From an uncultured Oscillospiraceae bacterium (GTDB taxonomy: Bacteria; Bacillota; Clostridia; Oscillospirales; Oscillospiraceae), in NCBI GenBank assembly GCA_902497145.1, contig CABVDR010000084.1:1-9899 (forward strand): a stretch of 9,899 nucleotides of DNA, written 5' to 3'. Below the pieces are notes generated by a model that worked only from the letters and a program-made list of their open reading frames with translations, did no database searches and was not told where the DNA came from. Of the stretch, positions 1 to 5,932 are shown piece by piece. A program made the position numbers and the translations under genes. Within the stretch, counting starts at the first letter, position 1, and each line of letters starts with the position of its first letter.

Positions 1-805
1 TGAGGGCCTGGGGGTAGGCGGCCCGGAAGCCGTAGATGCTCTGGTCCTCGTCGCCCACCAGAAAGAGGTTGCCGCTGGGTCCCGCCAGCAGACGGAGAAT
101 GGCGTGCTGGATCTTGGAGGTGTCCTGGGCCTCGTCTACGCAGAGGTAGGGGTAGCGGCGGCGGAACTGCTCCAGCAGCTGGGGGAACTGCCTTAAAATG
201 CGGTGGGCATAGATCATCTGGTCATCGTAGTCCATGAGCTGGTGGGTGCGCAGCAGGCGGCAGTATTCTTGGTAGATGGGAGGAAACTCCACCCCCTCCA
301 CCTCCACCTGCTCCAGATCCTCCCCGGAGATCATGCTGTTTTTCACATAGGTGATGGCGGTCTGTACCGCCTTGACGGTGCTCTCAGCGGCAAACTCTCC
401 GCTCTGCCGCCGGCAGATCTCTCCAATGATGGCCGCCTGGCGGCCTGTGTCCTCCAGCAGCTGGAAGGCCTGGCGGCCCTGGGTGCGCTCATAGGCCCGG
501 ATGATCCGGCTGCACACCCCGTTGATGGTGCGAAACTCCAGCCGCTCAGCCAGGGGCTGCCCAAAGAGGGCCGCAAAGCGCTGGGCCATGTCCCGGGCGG
601 CGGAGACAGTGTAGGTCATGGTGAGGATGTTCTCCGGGGGAACGCCCTGGGCGATCAGGTATCCGATGCGGGAGACCAGCACGGTAGTCTTGCCGCTGCC
701 GGGTACCGCCAGCAGCAGCACCGGCCCGGAGAGGGCCTGAACTGCCGCCTCCTGCTGGGAATCCAGGGTCAAGTGGTATTGGGTTTTAAATTGGGCAAAG
801 GTCAT
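1..805 (-). CDS. UvrD-like superfamily 1 DNA helicase, N-terminal part (cut by window edge)
   Basis: The minus strand reads open from an ATG at 805 to the left edge, giving the first 268 residues of an ATP-dependent SF1A (UvrD/Rep/PcrA-type) helicase. Visible motifs are Q17-Q18 of the Q motif, Walker A (AVPGSGKTT, residues 33-41), motif Ia (TYTVSAARDM, 64-73), Walker B DEAQ (224-227) and motif III (VGDEDQSIYGFR, 250-261). The ATP-binding core is therefore complete, and the missing part is domain 2 and the C-terminus. The Ia/Ib region departs from classical PcrA/UvrD: NKAA is VSAA, and the Ib histidine position reads TINGVCSRI. It is probably a UvrD-like paralogue rather than the essential PcrA. 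The start is supported by AGGAG 7 nt upstream. The dehydrogenase gene lies 56 nt upstream on the same strand, so cotranscription is possible. Family is firm; exact role in repair or recombination is unknown. Confidence 0.9.
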   Translation of the reverse strand, partial: MTFAQFKTQYHLTLDSQQEAAVQALSGPVLLLAVPGSGKTTVLVSRIGYLIAQGVPPENILTMTYTVSAARDMAQRFAALFGQPLAERLEFRTINGVCSRIIRAYERTQGRQAFQLLEDTGRQAAIIGEICRRQSGEFAAESTVKAVQTAITYVKNSMISGEDLEQVEVEGVEFPPIYQEYCRLLRTHQLMDYDDQMIYAHRILRQFPQLLEQFRRRYPYLCVDEAQDTSKIQHAILRLLAGPSGNLFLVGDEDQSIYGFRAAYPQAL

Positions 806-822
806 GGGTTACTCCTGAAACT

Positions 823-846
823 GGGCGGGCTCCTGGGAGCCCGCCC
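823..846. repeat. GC-rich intergenic hairpin between dehydrogenase and helicase genes
   Basis: A perfect inverted repeat, GGGCGGGCTC / GAGCCCGCCC, has a 4-nt loop in the 56-nt gap between two codirectional minus-strand genes. On the transcribed strand it is followed by CAGTTTCAGG, with no U-tract, so it is not a textbook terminator. It ends about 6 nt before the helicase AGGAG site. It may partly terminate, protect the upstream message or modulate helicase translation; none of these can be told from sequence. Confidence 0.7.
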
Positions 847-861
847 GGGAACGATGTAGAA

Positions 862-1896
862 TTATGGGGCGACAGCCACCTTGATGACGTGATCTCTCCG
901 GTTCTCAAACAGATCGTAGGCGGCGTCTATGTCTTTGAGCGGATAGGTGTGGGTGATGAGGGGGGTGGTGTCCAGCTTGCCCTGGGCGATGAGGGAGAGA
1001 ATCTCTCCGCAGCGGCAGCCGTCCACCCCGCCGGTCTGGAAGGTAAGGTTCTTGCCGTACATGTCGGGGAGGGGGAGTACCTGGGGTGCGTCGTACAGGG
1101 CCACCACGGTGACGATGGCGTTGGGCCGGGCGCAGGTCCAGGCCAGAGTGAAGGTGTCCTCGCTGCCCGCTACCTCCAGTACCTGGTCAGCGCCCCCGTG
1201 AGCGCTGTGAGTGCGGACAAAGTCGGCGGCCTGCTCGGGCTCCACCGTAAGGACCGTGGGATAGTGGGTCTCCACAAAGGCGCGCCGCCAGGGGTCCTTC
1301 TCGCAGACGATAACTTGCCGGGGGTTTTTCAGCAGCACACACTGGAGAGTACAAAGGCCGGTGGGGCCAGCGCCCAGAATCAGCACCGTGTCCTCCGGGC
1401 CAATTTGGGCGATGTCGGCGGCCCAATAGCCGGTGGCCAGGATGTCCCCCACAAAGAGGGCCTGCTCATCGGTGACCACGTCGGGAATTTTGTTCAGGCC
1501 CTGGTCGGCGTAGGGGACCCGGACATACTCTGCCTGGCCTCCGTCGATGCGGCAGCCCAGCGCCCAGCCCCCGTTAGGGTCGGTGCAGTTGTTGACCCAG
1601 CCATGTTTGCAGAAGAAGCACTCCCCACAGAAGGTCTCCACATTGACCGTCACCCGGTCGCCGGGGCGCACCGTGGTGACGGCGGAGCCCACTTCCTCCA
1701 CCACGCCCACCATCTCGTGGCCCACCGTGATGCCGGGCACCGCCCGGGGGACCGAGCCGTGCTTGATGTGCAGGTCGCTGGTGCAGATGCTTGACAGGGT
1801 GACCCGGACGATAGCGTCCCGGTCATCCTGCAGGACAGGTTTGGGCTTTTCCAGCAGGGCAAAGGTGCCCTGCTTCACATAGGTGTAGGCCAGCAT
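862..1896 (-). CDS. Zinc-dependent medium-chain alcohol dehydrogenase
   Basis: This is a 344-residue MDR-superfamily oxidoreductase that should interconvert an alcohol and a carbonyl compound with NAD(P)H in the cytoplasm. The catalytic zinc site is visible as C38 (ICTSD), H60-E61 (GHE) and D151, the pattern of secondary-alcohol/isopropanol dehydrogenases. The structural zinc lobe is also present, as four cysteines C90, C93, C96 and C104, which the short isopropanol dehydrogenases lack. The Rossmann motif GAGPTG spans 175-180, and an acidic E199 at the end of the next strand hints at NAD. ATG 1896 is preferred over the upstream in-frame start at 1968: AAGGAGG sits about 8 nt ahead of 1896, and the 1968 start would overlap the -10 box. 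The substrate cannot be predicted; threonine, sorbitol or butanediol dehydrogenase relatives share the fold. The gene is divergent from padR and may be read together with the helicase gene. Confidence 0.9.
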   Translation of the reverse strand: MLAYTYVKQGTFALLEKPKPVLQDDRDAIVRVTLSSICTSDLHIKHGSVPRAVPGITVGHEMVGVVEEVGSAVTTVRPGDRVTVNVETFCGECFFCKHGWVNNCTDPNGGWALGCRIDGGQAEYVRVPYADQGLNKIPDVVTDEQALFVGDILATGYWAADIAQIGPEDTVLILGAGPTGLCTLQCVLLKNPRQVIVCEKDPWRRAFVETHYPTVLTVEPEQAADFVRTHSAHGGADQVLEVAGSEDTFTLAWTCARPNAIVTVVALYDAPQVLPLPDMYGKNLTFQTGGVDGCRCGEILSLIAQGKLDTTPLITHTYPLKDIDAAYDLFENRRDHVIKVAVAP

Positions 1897-1923
1897 GGCG
1901 GATTCCTCCTTGTACAGAATGGG

Positions 1924-1943
1924 GGCGGCCTCGGAGGGCCGCC
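1924..1943. repeat. Hairpin in the dehydrogenase 5' leader
   Basis: Inverted repeat GGCGGCC (1924-1930) / GGCCGCC (1937-1943) with a 6-nt loop. It falls within the predicted untranslated leader of the dehydrogenase mRNA, between the predicted start near 1952 and the AAGGAGG site. No U-tract follows, so it is more likely to affect mRNA stability than to terminate. Confidence 0.55.
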
Positions 1944-1958
1944 TTCTAGTGTGAAACC

Positions 1959-1987
1959 AGTATAGCACACAAGAGAAGAACTTGCAC
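1959..1987 (-). promoter_or_regulatory. Extended -10 promoter for the dehydrogenase gene
   Basis: On the minus strand TATACT (1964-1959) is preceded by TGC, forming an extended -10. A weak -35, GTGCAA (1987-1982, 3/6 to consensus), lies 17 nt upstream, which is consistent with reliance on the TG motif. The predicted start is near 1952, leaving a leader of roughly 55 nt. Confidence 0.6.
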
Positions 1988-2004
1988 CTTCTTTACGCTG
2001 GCTC

Positions 2005-2033
2005 TTGACAATATCGATATTCGATTATATACT
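2005..2033 (+). promoter_or_regulatory. Strong sigma-A promoter for padR-DUF2812
   Basis: TTGACA (2005-2010), an exact 17-nt spacer and TATACT (2028-2033) make a near-consensus vegetative promoter. Transcription should begin near 2040. The spacer is almost entirely filled by one operator-like palindrome, so the promoter is probably strong when free and shut when the regulator is bound. Confidence 0.85.
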
Positions 2034-2058
2034 GAAACTGAAAATAACGATATTCGAT
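2013..2058. promoter_or_regulatory. Two direct copies of a PadR-type operator
   Basis: The 11-mer CGATATTCGAT occurs at 2015-2025 and again at 2048-2058, start to start 33 bp, about three helical turns. The first copy extends to a perfect ATCGA-TAT-TCGAT inverted repeat (2013-2025) lying between -35 and -10. The second lies between the predicted transcription start and the AAGGAGG at 2061-2067, with one mismatched pair in its arms. Position immediately ahead of a PadR gene points to autorepression by the adjacent product; that is inference. Confidence 0.7.
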
Positions 2059-2075
2059 ATAAGGAGGTGGGGGCG

Positions 2076-2399
2076 GTGCCGCGAGCAAAATTTCAGACCT
2101 TGACCGAGCAGATGTACTACATTCTTCTGTGCCTGAGCCGGGAGAACTGCGGTATGGACGTGATGGATCAGATCCCCGCCATGACGGGCGGTCGGGTCCG
2201 GGTAGGGCCTGGCACCCTCTACAACCTGCTGGAGCAGTTTGTGGAGGCGGAGATGATTCGGGAGACCCGCTGTGAGGGCCGCCGCCGCAGCTATATTTTA
2301 ACAGAGAAGGGGCGGGCGAGGCTGGACGAGGAATACCGCCGCATCTGTCAGCAGCAGAAGGACTATGAAGCCATGTTCCGAGAGGAGGGCGCGCCATGA
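2076..2399 (+). CDS. PadR-family transcriptional repressor
   Basis: A 107-residue single-domain PadR-type winged-helix DNA-binding protein, probably a dimer and a ligand- or stress-responsive repressor. The N-terminal region (residues 5-20, FQTLTEQMYYILLCL) forms the first helix. The GPGTLYNLLEQF stretch (44-55) is the typical PadR recognition-helix region, and IRETRCEGRRRSYILTEKGR (61-80) is the basic wing. A short C-terminal helix is the likely dimer contact, matching the small PadR-s2 subfamily in length. GTG 2076 is chosen as start because AAGGAGG (2061-2067) is 8 nt upstream; an in-frame GTG at 2067 would overlap that site. Its TGA overlaps the ATG of the DUF2812 gene, so the two are translationally coupled. 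Twin palindromes in its own promoter suggest autorepression. The effector is unknown. Confidence 0.9.
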   Translation: MPRAKFQTLTEQMYYILLCLSRENCGMDVMDQIPAMTGGRVRVGPGTLYNLLEQFVEAEMIRETRCEGRRRSYILTEKGRARLDEEYRRICQQQKDYEAMFREEGAP

Positions 2400-3748
2400 A
2401 GAGAACACGAAGAGATTGGATCCCGTTTTCTTTCTATGACCACACCGGAATGGAGAAGCATCTGGAGAAAATGGCACAAAGGGGATGGATGCTGGAGGAA
2501 CTGACCAGTTTCGGCTGGAAGTACCGGGCGATGGAGCCCAAGAAACTCCACTTTACCGTCTCCTTTGACACCCGGGCCTCGGAGTTTGAGCCGGAGCCTA
2601 CGGAGGAGCAGGTCACGTTCCAGGAGTTCTGCCGGCACTCGGGGTGGAAGCTGGCTGCCGCCTCAGGACAGATGCAGGTTTTTTACAACGAGGAGGAGGA
2701 CCCCCTGCCCATCCAGACCGACCCGGAACTGGAGATCCGGATGGTGGGAAAGCTGGCCAAGCGGACGATGCCTCTCTATGTGATCTTTTTGGTACTGGGA
2801 TTCCTACTGGGGGGAGGCTGGTGCTACTCCCTCATCCACACACCCATCAGGTTGCTGACAACTCCCGGCTCGACCTTTATGGGCCTTTGCTGGCTGGGGA
2901 TCTTTCTTTATTTTATTGCTGACCTCATCACTTACCTGGTGTGGCGGCACCGGGCTCTGGCTGCTGCCCAGCGTGGGGAGTTCCTGCCCACCCGGGGATG
3001 TCACAAACTCCTGTGTGTGGTGGTGGGAGTGGTCGTTGTGGGCCTGATCTATTGGCTTGCCACGGAGCGTCTGCCCGGGATGCGGTTTATGGTTGGCGGG
3101 ATGCTGCTGGCCTATGTGGTGATTTTTGGGGCAGTAAACGGAACGAAACGGGTCATGAAGCGGAAAAAGGCTCCAGCGACTCTGAATCGAACAATCACAA
3201 TCTGTGTGGATATTTTGCTGGCCGTGGTACTGGTGGGGACGGTCAATATGGTTTTTCTCCAGGGTGTCCGCAGCGGAGCTTTTTCCATGGAGGAGCAGCT
3301 GGATGCCCCCTTGTCCGCCAGCGAGCTCACTGGAGAGGACGAAGAGAAGTACCTCACCACCGTCAGTGTGGATCAGTCCCTGTTCCTGGACCGGCAGGAG
3401 GTGCGGTGCCGGACCGGATTTGACCAGGCAGGGCAATTGCCTTGGATGGACTACACTTTAGTAAAAATCCATCTGCCCTGGCTCTACCACGCCTGTTTCC
3501 GGGAGTTGTGCCGGGATAAGGAGGAGTGGGTAGCCACCTATGTGGATGAAAATCTGGTCTACGCCCAGTATGTAGCGGTGGACCCCACGCCCTGGGGGGC
3601 AGAGAAGGTCTATCAGCTCAATCTGGCTGGGGAATTTCGGCAGGAGTACATCCTGTGCTGGAAGGACCGGATCGTCCAGCTGGGAGCCGATTGGGACCTG
3701 ACGGCGGAGCAGATGGCCGTGGCGGGAGAAAAGCTGGCCAGTGCATAA
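2396..3748 (+). CDS. DUF2812 membrane protein paired with PadR
   Basis: A 450-residue protein whose first ~110 residues match the DUF2812 pattern: an FSFYDHTGMEKHLEKMAQRGWML opening, then a W-rich beta region with a FCRHSGWKLAAASG-like segment. Five hydrophobic segments follow, at about 126-147, 159-183, 204-222, 229-250 and 267-289. They leave a C-terminal domain of about 160 residues that would lie outside the cell if the N-terminus is cytoplasmic. No signal peptide or enzymatic motif is seen. Pairing of DUF2812 proteins with small PadR regulators is a recurrent arrangement in Clostridia; their function is not established. The pair may work as a sensor or stress-response unit, which is inference. 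The start overlaps the padR stop (ATGA), with AGGAGG 7 nt upstream. It ends just before a strong terminator. Confidence 0.85.
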   Translation: MKRTRRDWIPFSFYDHTGMEKHLEKMAQRGWMLEELTSFGWKYRAMEPKKLHFTVSFDTRASEFEPEPTEEQVTFQEFCRHSGWKLAAASGQMQVFYNEEEDPLPIQTDPELEIRMVGKLAKRTMPLYVIFLVLGFLLGGGWCYSLIHTPIRLLTTPGSTFMGLCWLGIFLYFIADLITYLVWRHRALAAAQRGEFLPTRGCHKLLCVVVGVVVVGLIYWLATERLPGMRFMVGGMLLAYVVIFGAVNGTKRVMKRKKAPATLNRTITICVDILLAVVLVGTVNMVFLQGVRSGAFSMEEQLDAPLSASELTGEDEEKYLTTVSVDQSLFLDRQEVRCRTGFDQAGQLPWMDYTLVKIHLPWLYHACFRELCRDKEEWVATYVDENLVYAQYVAVDPTPWGAEKVYQLNLAGEFRQEYILCWKDRIVQLGADWDLTAEQMAVAGEKLASA

Positions 3749-3750
3749 GT

Positions 3751-3785
3751 AAAAAAGGTGGAGTTTTGAAAACTCCACCTTTTTT
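3751..3785. terminator. Bidirectional intrinsic terminator between convergent operons
   Basis: Perfect 17-nt arms (AAAAAAGGTGGAGTTTT at 3751-3767 and its complement at 3769-3785) surround a single central base. In RNA this is a 16-bp stem with a TGA loop. The A-run on one side and T-run on the other give a U-tract in both directions. It ends the padR-DUF2812 transcript on the plus strand and the spoVA transcript on the minus strand, and its right end overlaps the spoVAE stop codon (3786-3784). Confidence 0.92.
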
Positions 3786-4140
3786 ATCGTTTTGGACGGG
3801 CTTTGAACAGCAGTGCGGCCAGAAACCCGAAGAAAATGGCAGCGGCCACACCCCCGGCGGTGGCTGAGACCCCTCCGGTGAGAGCGCCCAGCAGGCCGTG
3901 CTGCTGCACGGCCTCCCGCGTTCCTTTGGCCAGGGTGTAGCCGAAACCGGTGAGGGGGACAGTGGCCCCTGCCCCCGCCCAGTCCACCAGGTACTGGTAG
4001 AGGCCGGATCCGCCTAAAATGACCCCGGCGGTGACATAGCACACCAGAATCTTGGCAGGGGTCAGCTTGGTGCGGTCAATGAGCACCTGCCCCAGAGCGC
4101 ACAGCAGGCCGCCGCATAAAAAGGCATTAAAGTATTCCAT
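3784..4140 (-). CDS. spoVAE: Stage V sporulation protein AE (SpoVAEb type)
   Basis: A 118-residue integral membrane protein, the length of SpoVAEb of Bacillus. SpoVA proteins form the inner-spore-membrane channel that moves calcium-dipicolinate into the forespore and releases it at germination. Hydrophobic segments lie at about 4-20, 31-52 and 83-112. Between them is the conserved stretch VPLTGFGYTLAKGTREAV (61-78) and a glycine-rich GLLGALTGGVSATAGG (82-97), both typical of the family. The ATG at 4140 is preferred: AGAGGTG lies 6 nt upstream, whereas an in-frame GTG at 4149 is part of that site. It starts 12 nt after the spoVAD stop, so the two form an operon. The stop codon lies inside the shared terminator. 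Confidence 0.93.
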   Translation of the reverse strand: MEYFNAFLCGGLLCALGQVLIDRTKLTPAKILVCYVTAGVILGGSGLYQYLVDWAGAGATVPLTGFGYTLAKGTREAVQQHGLLGALTGGVSATAGGVAAAIFFGFLAALLFKARPKR

Positions 4141-4152
4141 CAAGGTCACCTC

Positions 4153-5181
4153 TTACGTGAAATTAGGACGCTGGGCAGACAGAGCCACTGCATGGCAGAT
4201 TCCCGGCACGCTCTCCCCCTGGAGGGAGGAGGTGGGGGAGTGGAGGGCTCCGGTGGGGCAGAAGAGGATGTTCTGCCACTTGCCGCTGCGCAGTCCCTCC
4301 ACCAGGTAGCCGGTGAGCACGCTGGCGCAGCAACCGCAGCCGGAGCCCCCGGCGTGGACGTCCTGGCGTACCCGGTCAAAAATGAGCAGGCCGCAGTCGG
4401 TGTGCCGGCTGGACAGGTCGATTCCATCCCGGGCAAAGAGCTCCAGCAGCAGGGTGCGGCCCAGTTCCCCCAAATCGCCGGTGACGATCAGATCGTAGAA
4501 GTCGGGGGAGCGGCCGGTGTCCCGGAGATGGGCGGAGATGGTGTCATAGGCGGCGGGTGTCATGGCGGCCCCCATGTTGTTGGTGTCGGTGACCCCTTTG
4601 TCCACAATTTTCCCCGGAGTCACATGGGTCACATAGGGGCCGGGGCCCTCCTGGTCCAGAATGACTGCCCCTGCCCCGGTCACCGTCCACTGGGCGGTGG
4701 GTGTGCGCTGGCTGCCGTACTCCAGGGGGGTTCGGTACTGCCGCTCGGCGGTGCAGAAATGAGAGGAGGCCAGCACCCCGGCCCGGCGGCCAAAGCCGCC
4801 GTCCAGGACCATGGAGGCTAAAATCAATCCCTCTCCCATGGTGGAGCAGGCCCCGTACAGGCCAAAGAAGGGGATGTGCTGGTCCCGGGCGGCATAGGAG
4901 GAGCCGATGCACTGGTTCAGCAGATCCCCGGCAAACAGCCAGTCCAGGGTGGAGGCACCCTGTCCCAGCTTGTCCAGGGCCAGGGTGAGAGCCTTTTTCT
5001 GCATGGTACTCTCCGATTTTTCCCAGGTGGACTCCCCAAAGGTGTCGTCGCTGTCGATGAGATCGAAGGTCTGGGCTAAGGGACCCTGTCCCTCCAGCTG
5101 TCCCACCACATTGGCACAGGCTAGAAAGGAGGGGGGGTGGGAGAGCGCCACGGTCTGCTGTCCCAGTTTTTTCTTGCTCAT
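4153..5181 (-). CDS. spoVAD: Stage V sporulation protein AD
   Basis: A 342-residue soluble member of the SpoVA complex with a thiolase-like fold; the Bacillus protein is 338 residues and binds dipicolinic acid, supplying it to the membrane channel. Recognisable features are the N-terminal DLIDSDDTFGESTWEKSE stretch (40-57) and FAGDLLNQCIGSSYAAR (83-99). Others are the thiolase-like FGLYGACSTMGEGL (106-119, C112 at the nucleophile position) and the C-terminal HAGGSGCGCCAS (276-287). ATG 5181 is chosen because GAGGTG is 6 nt upstream; an in-frame GTG at 5190 falls in that ribosome site. Expression in the forespore is suggested by a SigG/SigF-like promoter just upstream. Unlike the usual order, no spoVAC precedes it: the next gene is divergent. 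Confidence 0.95.
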   Translation of the reverse strand: MSKKKLGQQTVALSHPPSFLACANVVGQLEGQGPLAQTFDLIDSDDTFGESTWEKSESTMQKKALTLALDKLGQGASTLDWLFAGDLLNQCIGSSYAARDQHIPFFGLYGACSTMGEGLILASMVLDGGFGRRAGVLASSHFCTAERQYRTPLEYGSQRTPTAQWTVTGAGAVILDQEGPGPYVTHVTPGKIVDKGVTDTNNMGAAMTPAAYDTISAHLRDTGRSPDFYDLIVTGDLGELGRTLLLELFARDGIDLSSRHTDCGLLIFDRVRQDVHAGGSGCGCCASVLTGYLVEGLRSGKWQNILFCPTGALHSPTSSLQGESVPGICHAVALSAQRPNFT

Positions 5182-5209
5182 ACATGCCACCTCGCAACAA
5201 GGATGGCGT

Positions 5210-5238
5210 TAGGATTTCCAGAATGGGAAAAGTTATGC
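5210..5238 (-). promoter_or_regulatory. Forespore (SigG/SigF-like) promoter for spoVAD-spoVAE
   Basis: On the minus strand GCATA (5238-5234) is followed after 17 nt by AATCCTA (5216-5210). The Bacillus SigG pattern is roughly GHATR, about 17 nt, then CATNHTA; only the first base of the -10 differs. The predicted start lies about 20 nt before the ATG. Match by eye only, but the position fits a spoVA operon. Confidence 0.6.
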
Positions 5239-5247
5239 TCTGCCCCC

Positions 5248-5276
5248 TGGAAAAAGCAAACAAGGTGGAGTATAAT
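5248..5276 (+). promoter_or_regulatory. Vegetative promoter for the zinc-ribbon/thioesterase operon
   Basis: TGGAAA (5248-5253, 4/6 to TTGACA), a 17-nt spacer and a perfect TATAAT (5271-5276). A second TATAAT at 5279-5284 lacks as good a -35. Predicted start is near 5283, about 35 nt before the ATG. The site lies back to back with the sporulation promoter. Confidence 0.6.
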
Positions 5277-5317
5277 ACTATAATTCACCATTTGAAGATA
5301 AACGGAGGAGTTCCAGT

Positions 5318-5932
5318 ATGAGTCAGGAAAAGACCCGCTTTCTATCTTATATTTGTCCCCGCTGCCGCCAGTCTGTAATCGTGGAGAAGGATGTGTTTGC
5401 GCTGGCCGCCTCGCCCACCCGCATCCAGTGCCCCTGCGGCCATTCCGAACTGGATGTGGAGTTCCTGCCCCAGCGGGTGCGGCTGAAGGTGCCCTGCCTG
5501 TACTGCGGCCGGGAGCATCTGGTATCCTGCTCCTCCACCGCTTTCCTGCGGGAGAAGGCCCTGGCCTTCTCCTGTGCCCAGTCGGGGCTGGACTGCTGCT
5601 ACGTAGGGGAGGAGGGGCCGGTATATGCCGCCACTGCCCGCCTGGAGCAGGCCCTGGACAAGCTGGAGGGCGAAGGGGGCGAGCGGGGCGTGTTCCTGGA
5701 TGAGATGGTCATGGAGGAGGTCCTCTCGGAAATCCGGGACATTGCCGCCCGGGATGGAATCTCCTGCACCTGCGGCAGCCGCAGCTGGACCTTCCAGGTC
5801 AATTACAGCTCGGTGGATCTGATCTGTAAGGAGTGCGGGGCTCAGATGCGGATTCCCGCTGCCACCGCCGACGACATTGACGACATCTGCTGTAAGACCA
5901 AGCTTTTGATCCATGGAAAGGAGAACCAATGA
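5318..5932 (+). CDS. Cysteine-rich zinc-ribbon protein of unknown function
   Basis: I do not recognise a named family for this 204-residue protein. It has 16 cysteines arranged as repeated zinc-ribbon halves: C13xxC16 with C38xC40, C60xxC63 with C71/C86/C93-C94, and C150xC152 with C170xxC173, plus C191-C192. This suggests three treble-cleft or ribbon units. A charged helical segment (about 105-145, rich in E, L and R) separates the second and third. There is no signal peptide or membrane helix, so it should be cytoplasmic. The zinc sites could bind nucleic acid or protein, or be structural; nothing in the sequence decides. GGAGGAG lies 7 nt upstream of the ATG. Its stop overlaps the start of the thioesterase gene (ATGA), so the two are translationally coupled and possibly functionally linked. 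Confidence 0.8.
   Translation: MSQEKTRFLSYICPRCRQSVIVEKDVFALAASPTRIQCPCGHSELDVEFLPQRVRLKVPCLYCGREHLVSCSSTAFLREKALAFSCAQSGLDCCYVGEEGPVYAATARLEQALDKLEGEGGERGVFLDEMVMEEVLSEIRDIAARDGISCTCGSRSWTFQVNYSSVDLICKECGAQMRIPAATADDIDDICCKTKLLIHGKENQ

Noticed and set aside
823..846. The hairpin as an intrinsic terminator
   Set aside because: No U-tract follows the stem on the transcribed strand, so it is listed only as an inverted repeat.
203..859. A 218-codon plus-strand open frame opposite the helicase, and a similar 301-codon one at 889-1794 opposite the dehydrogenase
   Set aside because: Both give H/G/L-rich non-protein-like translations, while the minus-strand frames carry clear family motifs and ribosome sites.
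1897..1968. An N-terminal extension of the dehydrogenase starting at 1968
   Set aside because: The extra 24 residues are basic and unlike the family. That start would overlap the extended -10, and a strong AAGGAGG precedes the ATG at 1896.
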